Below are positions 6,530-8,596 of a stretch of DNA of 8,596 bases, piece by piece; position 1 is the first letter of the stretch, and each line of letters starts with the position of its first letter. The translations under genes and the position numbers were made by a program. Source of the DNA: Bacteriovoracaceae bacterium UBA4573 (lineage in GTDB: Bacteria > Bdellovibrionota > UBA1018 > UBA923). The notes under the pieces were generated by a model, which had not been told where the DNA came from, did no database searches, and saw only the letters and a list, made by a program, of their open reading frames with translations. The DNA is taken from the NCBI GenBank assembly GCA_002387735.1, contig DGKJ01000112.1, positions 1-8,596 on the forward strand, read 5' to 3'.

Positions 6530-8101
6530 TAAAATTGGAGCGGCTTCAGGAGTCGCTTCCGGTTGTTCTGGAGCGGGCGCCACAGTAGGTGAGGGAAGTG
6601 GTGTTGATTCGGGAATTTCACCATACACCACGGATTGGTGCCCTACGAAATTCAGCACTCCGCGAGTTAAGCCCTCCGCTACTGCGTCTACTCTGGCCGG
6701 ATAATCGCCGTAGCGGCTGTCGTGGGTGCTCATCATCTCAAATTCTTTTGGATTTTCGTACATCATGCATTCGAAGTAGGTGAGAAGGCCGTGGTAGATG
6801 CGTCGCGTAAGTCCAAGGTTGCGAGCATACACACCGTCTTCTACACGAATTGATCCGAAGTCAGTCGGGCTGTTTTTAACGGGTACATCCACTCGTTTGG
6901 AGAGCGACTGAACCATGTGTTTAGACATGTCGAGCGAAAGATCCCAACGCACGGGATTCAACAGTTCTCGGAGAATCAGGGCGCGATCTTCACGGGATGC
7001 CGCTTCGCCGGGCATAACATTGCCCATGATGTAAGTGCGACTTTCGTTAAAGTCAGGGGGGTTTTGGCCCCAAGACCAAGCATCGTAATGTATAATGACC
7101 GTAATATCAGGTTTGAACTCAAGTGCGCGCTCAATTCTGGCGGCTAAATCCACTCGATGAGTAAAGACACTTACGCGGCGAGATTCACTATAAATCCTTT
7201 TTCGATCTTCAGAATTTTCAAACGCCGAAAAAAGATCAGCGCCTATATCAAAGATCGAGAGAATTGAATCAAACCAGGCTCGATCGGTAGCTGCAAGCAA
7301 TTCGGCATGAGCGTAGGGCGTGAGATCAAATTCACTAAAGCTTTCTTTGGTTACGGCATCGGCCGAATCTCGAATGAGTAAAGTCTCCGCGCCAAGATTA
7401 CGAAGTTCGCGGGAAAACGCTTGAGCGGTGGCGAACGTAATAAAACCTTCGCTTACAAATTTGTCATTCATTTTGACGTACTTGCCGGTGATGCTGTCCC
7501 ATTCACCGCTATGCATGTGGCCTGCGTCGATTGCGACGCGCAGGCCTTTAAGCGGTAAATCCACCGAGTTTTCGCGTAATGCTGCAATTTTGGTAGTGAG
7601 ATCATTTACCGTACGCAGTTCCCGGGAGTGGTCTTCTGGGGCAAAACGAATTGAAAAATCTTTTATGCGTTTGGAGTCACGGTCGCGGTAAAGAGATAGT
7701 TGGTGATCGTCCCAGATGGCATAACGAGTGAGTTCATTTTGAGGATCGATATACTTCAATCGAGCTTCGAATTCGCGACGGGTCGTTAGTTCCGAAAACT
7801 CACGAACGAGATGGCGATAGGAACTTTCGTCGTCGATTCCGAATTCACCTAAGACAGCTAATAATTTTTCGAAGCGAGAAGGCGTTCCGAGTACCTTGGA
7901 ACCAGGGGCCGGAGAAGGTTCCACCTGAGACAACTGTTCGAGCGGGGGAACTGGGCGAGCGCTATTGATCTGATCAATCGTAACATTTGATGAACTGTTA
8001 GTGGCCTTTTCATCTTGTTCTTTGCCACAGCCGGAAAACACCAAAAAGTTGAGGTAGAGGAAGAAAAAAAACAGGCCCTTCGGCACCCTACGATAATGCA
8101 T
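6527..8101 (-). CDS. Lipid-anchored N-acetylmuramoyl-L-alanine amidase (Amidase_3)
   Basis: A zinc-dependent amidase that cuts the bond between N-acetylmuramic acid and L-alanine in peptidoglycan, used in cell separation or wall remodelling. Residues 1-25 form a lipoprotein signal peptide ending in VFSGC, with C25 the lipid-modified cysteine (F at -3 is not the commonest residue). A proline- and serine-rich linker (about 35-70) is followed by a helical region of unknown role (75-180) and the catalytic domain (186-485). Candidate zinc ligands are H195 in IDAGH, E218 in SEG and H338 in VIIHYD. The catalytic glutamate is E444 in YFECMMYEN, and E453 fits the trailing family pattern. About 120 residues separate E218 and H338, much more than in AmiA/AmiC-type enzymes. 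The C-terminal tail (497-521) is rich in proline and glutamate. The start has no clear ribosome binding site. It is upstream of, and coupled to, the YhcC gene. Confidence 0.88.
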   Translation of the reverse strand: MHYRRVPKGLFFFFLYLNFLVFSGCGKEQDEKATNSSSNVTIDQINSARPVPPLEQLSQVEPSPAPGSKVLGTPSRFEKLLAVLGEFGIDDESSYRHLVREFSELTTRREFEARLKYIDPQNELTRYAIWDDHQLSLYRDRDSKRIKDFSIRFAPEDHSRELRTVNDLTTKIAALRENSVDLPLKGLRVAIDAGHMHSGEWDSITGKYVKMNDKFVSEGFITFATAQAFSRELRNLGAETLLIRDSADAVTKESFSEFDLTPYAHAELLAATDRAWFDSILSIFDIGADLFSAFENSEDRKRIYSESRRVSVFTHRVDLAARIERALEFKPDITVIIHYDAWSWGQNPPDFNESRTYIMGNVMPGEAASREDRALILRELLNPVRWDLSLDMSKHMVQSLSKRVDVPVKNSPTDFGSIRVEDGVYARNLGLTRRIYHGLLTYFECMMYENPKEFEMMSTHDSRYGDYPARVDAVAEGLTRGVLNFVGHQSVVYGEIPESTPLPSPTVAPAPEQPEATPEAAPIL

Positions 8102-8114
8102 AGGGCGCGGTCAT

Positions 8115-8144
8115 ATCATAAAAAAAACCGACGAAAAAGGTTAA
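8115..8144 (-). promoter_or_regulatory. Possible promoter of the amidase gene
   Basis: On the - strand TTAACC (8144-8139) and TATGAT (8120-8115) are separated by 18 bases, matching the sigma-70 consensus at four of six and five of six positions. Transcription would begin about 7 bases downstream of the -10 box, near 8108, leaving only some seven bases before ATG 8101. That would make a very short leader and agrees with the missing ribosome binding site, but the match could be chance. Confidence 0.35.
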
Positions 8145-8171
8145 ATAAAGCCGCGAATTCGGAGCATTGAC

Positions 8172-8516
8172 CTAATGCCCACGCCTGTGGCTTGGCTTCT
8201 TTGAAGGGGTTTTTTTGGAGGTTTTGACGGCAACCTTCTTTTTAGGTTCATTGGCTTTCCGTAGGTCCACCACTGCATTGCCGAGCTTCGCGACCAGCTC
8301 TTTAAGTTCTTTGATCTCACCAGTAGCCGACTTTAGGGCGCCGTCTTGATCGCTGATTTTTTTGTTAGCTTCTTCTAGTTTCGCTGTTAAATCAGAGACT
8401 TGGCCCTTTAGTTGGTCGTCTCCTTTACAAGCGAAAAACGTGAGTACAATGAATACCATCACGAGGCGGCGAAGGACTTTTCCGAGAATCCATTGGGCCT
8501 TAATTTTTCGGTTCAT
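8172..8516 (-). CDS. Small coiled-coil lipoprotein with a lysine-rich tail
   Basis: A 114-residue protein with three visible parts. Residues 1-29 are a basic then hydrophobic export signal (MVFIVLTFFA before the cysteine), and C30 followed by KGDD is a likely lipidation site, although F at -3 is not typical of a lipobox. Aspartates after the cysteine could matter for inner- versus outer-membrane sorting in some proteobacteria. Residues 34-90 form a heptad-like coiled coil (DLTAKLEEANKKI, ELKELVAKLGNAVVDL). Residues 91-114 are strongly basic and end in SHRRGH. The layout recalls Braun-type lipoproteins, which form coiled coils and attach to peptidoglycan through a C-terminal lysine, but there is no sequence match that I recognise, and the chain does not end in lysine. 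AAGGAAAG upstream is a fair ribosome binding site for ATG 8516. The amidase gene follows after 70 bases. Being a lipoprotein is likely; its role is inference. Confidence 0.75.
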   Translation of the reverse strand: MNRKIKAQWILGKVLRRLVMVFIVLTFFACKGDDQLKGQVSDLTAKLEEANKKISDQDGALKSATGEIKELKELVAKLGNAVVDLRKANEPKKKVAVKTSKKTPSKKPSHRRGH

Positions 8517-8583
8517 CGATGTTCTTTCCTTAAAACATAAATCGTTTATTACTAATATTCGTAAGTATGGCGATTCCTAATAT
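8517..8583. promoter_or_regulatory. AT-rich divergent regulatory region
   Basis: This AT-rich stretch lies between the small lipoprotein gene (- strand) and a probable + strand gene beyond the window. On the + strand TTAAAA (8530-8535) and TAATAT (8553-8558) are 17 bases apart and match the sigma-70 boxes at four of six positions each. The - strand carries AAGGAAAG, the ribosome binding site of the lipoprotein gene. No strong operator palindrome is seen. Confidence 0.3.
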
Positions 8584-8593
8584 GGAGGTGATC
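8584..8593 (+). promoter_or_regulatory. Strong Shine-Dalgarno for a gene starting just past the right edge
   Basis: GGAGGTGATC is a ten-base perfect complement to the 3' end of 16S rRNA. Its position, three bases before the window ends, predicts a + strand start codon within a few bases beyond the edge. An alternative reading is that ATG 8582, which overlaps it, is itself a start codon, but it has no ribosome binding site upstream. It is not the 16S gene itself on the other strand, because the bases after CCTCC do not match. Confidence 0.55.
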
Positions 8594-8596
8594 AGT

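Noticed and set aside
8120..8142. Weak hairpin AACC/GGTT followed by eight T on the - strand, a possible terminator of the small lipoprotein gene.
   Set aside because: The stem is only four base pairs with a nine-base loop, too weak to call a terminator, and it overlaps the candidate amidase promoter.
8584..8596. The 3' end of a 16S rRNA gene on the - strand.
   Set aside because: GATCACCTCC is present but is followed by ATATTAGG instead of the usual T-rich end, and no rRNA sequence fits upstream. It is better read as a Shine-Dalgarno sequence on the + strand.

Overview
The window is a compact bacterial stretch with roughly balanced base composition. It holds seven genes seen whole or nearly whole, one truncated gene at the left edge, and probably the ribosome binding site of another gene at the right edge. 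No tRNA, rRNA, insertion sequence, CRISPR array, attachment site or origin is visible, and no gap exceeds 80 bases. Two lipoproteins, a peptidoglycan amidase and tightly overlapping genes point to a Gram-negative (diderm) bacterium. Bdellovibrionota or a related deltaproteobacterial lineage would fit, but that placement is an impression, not a proof.

Left part (1-3087). The 5' end of an acyl-CoA dehydrogenase gene runs leftwards out of the window. Only 40 bases away, a divergent pair starts on the + strand: a 634-residue protein that resembles family 42 glycoside hydrolases but seems to lack the catalytic glutamates, and a 266-residue protein of unknown function. The two share one base at the stop/start junction, so they are almost certainly translated together. 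This pair is the least explained part of the window.

Middle (3143-5648). rlmN encodes the radical SAM methyltransferase that modifies 23S rRNA A2503 and tRNA A37, with all key cysteines present. Its last 26 bases overlap the start of a gene for an exported 479-residue protein of unknown function, possibly rich in beta structure.

Right part (5563-8516, - strand). In transcription order: a small coiled-coil lipoprotein with a lysine-rich tail, a lipid-anchored N-acetylmuramoyl-L-alanine amidase of the Amidase_3 family, and a YhcC-type radical SAM protein that starts 10 bases after the amidase stop. The two lipoproteins suggest a cell-envelope theme. The YhcC gene meets the exported-protein gene tail to tail with an 86-base antisense overlap.

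Most of this looks like ordinary chromosomal housekeeping and envelope content. I do not see a clear new defence or mobile system. The best candidates for something undescribed are the GH42-like/unknown pair and the lipoprotein/amidase neighbourhood.
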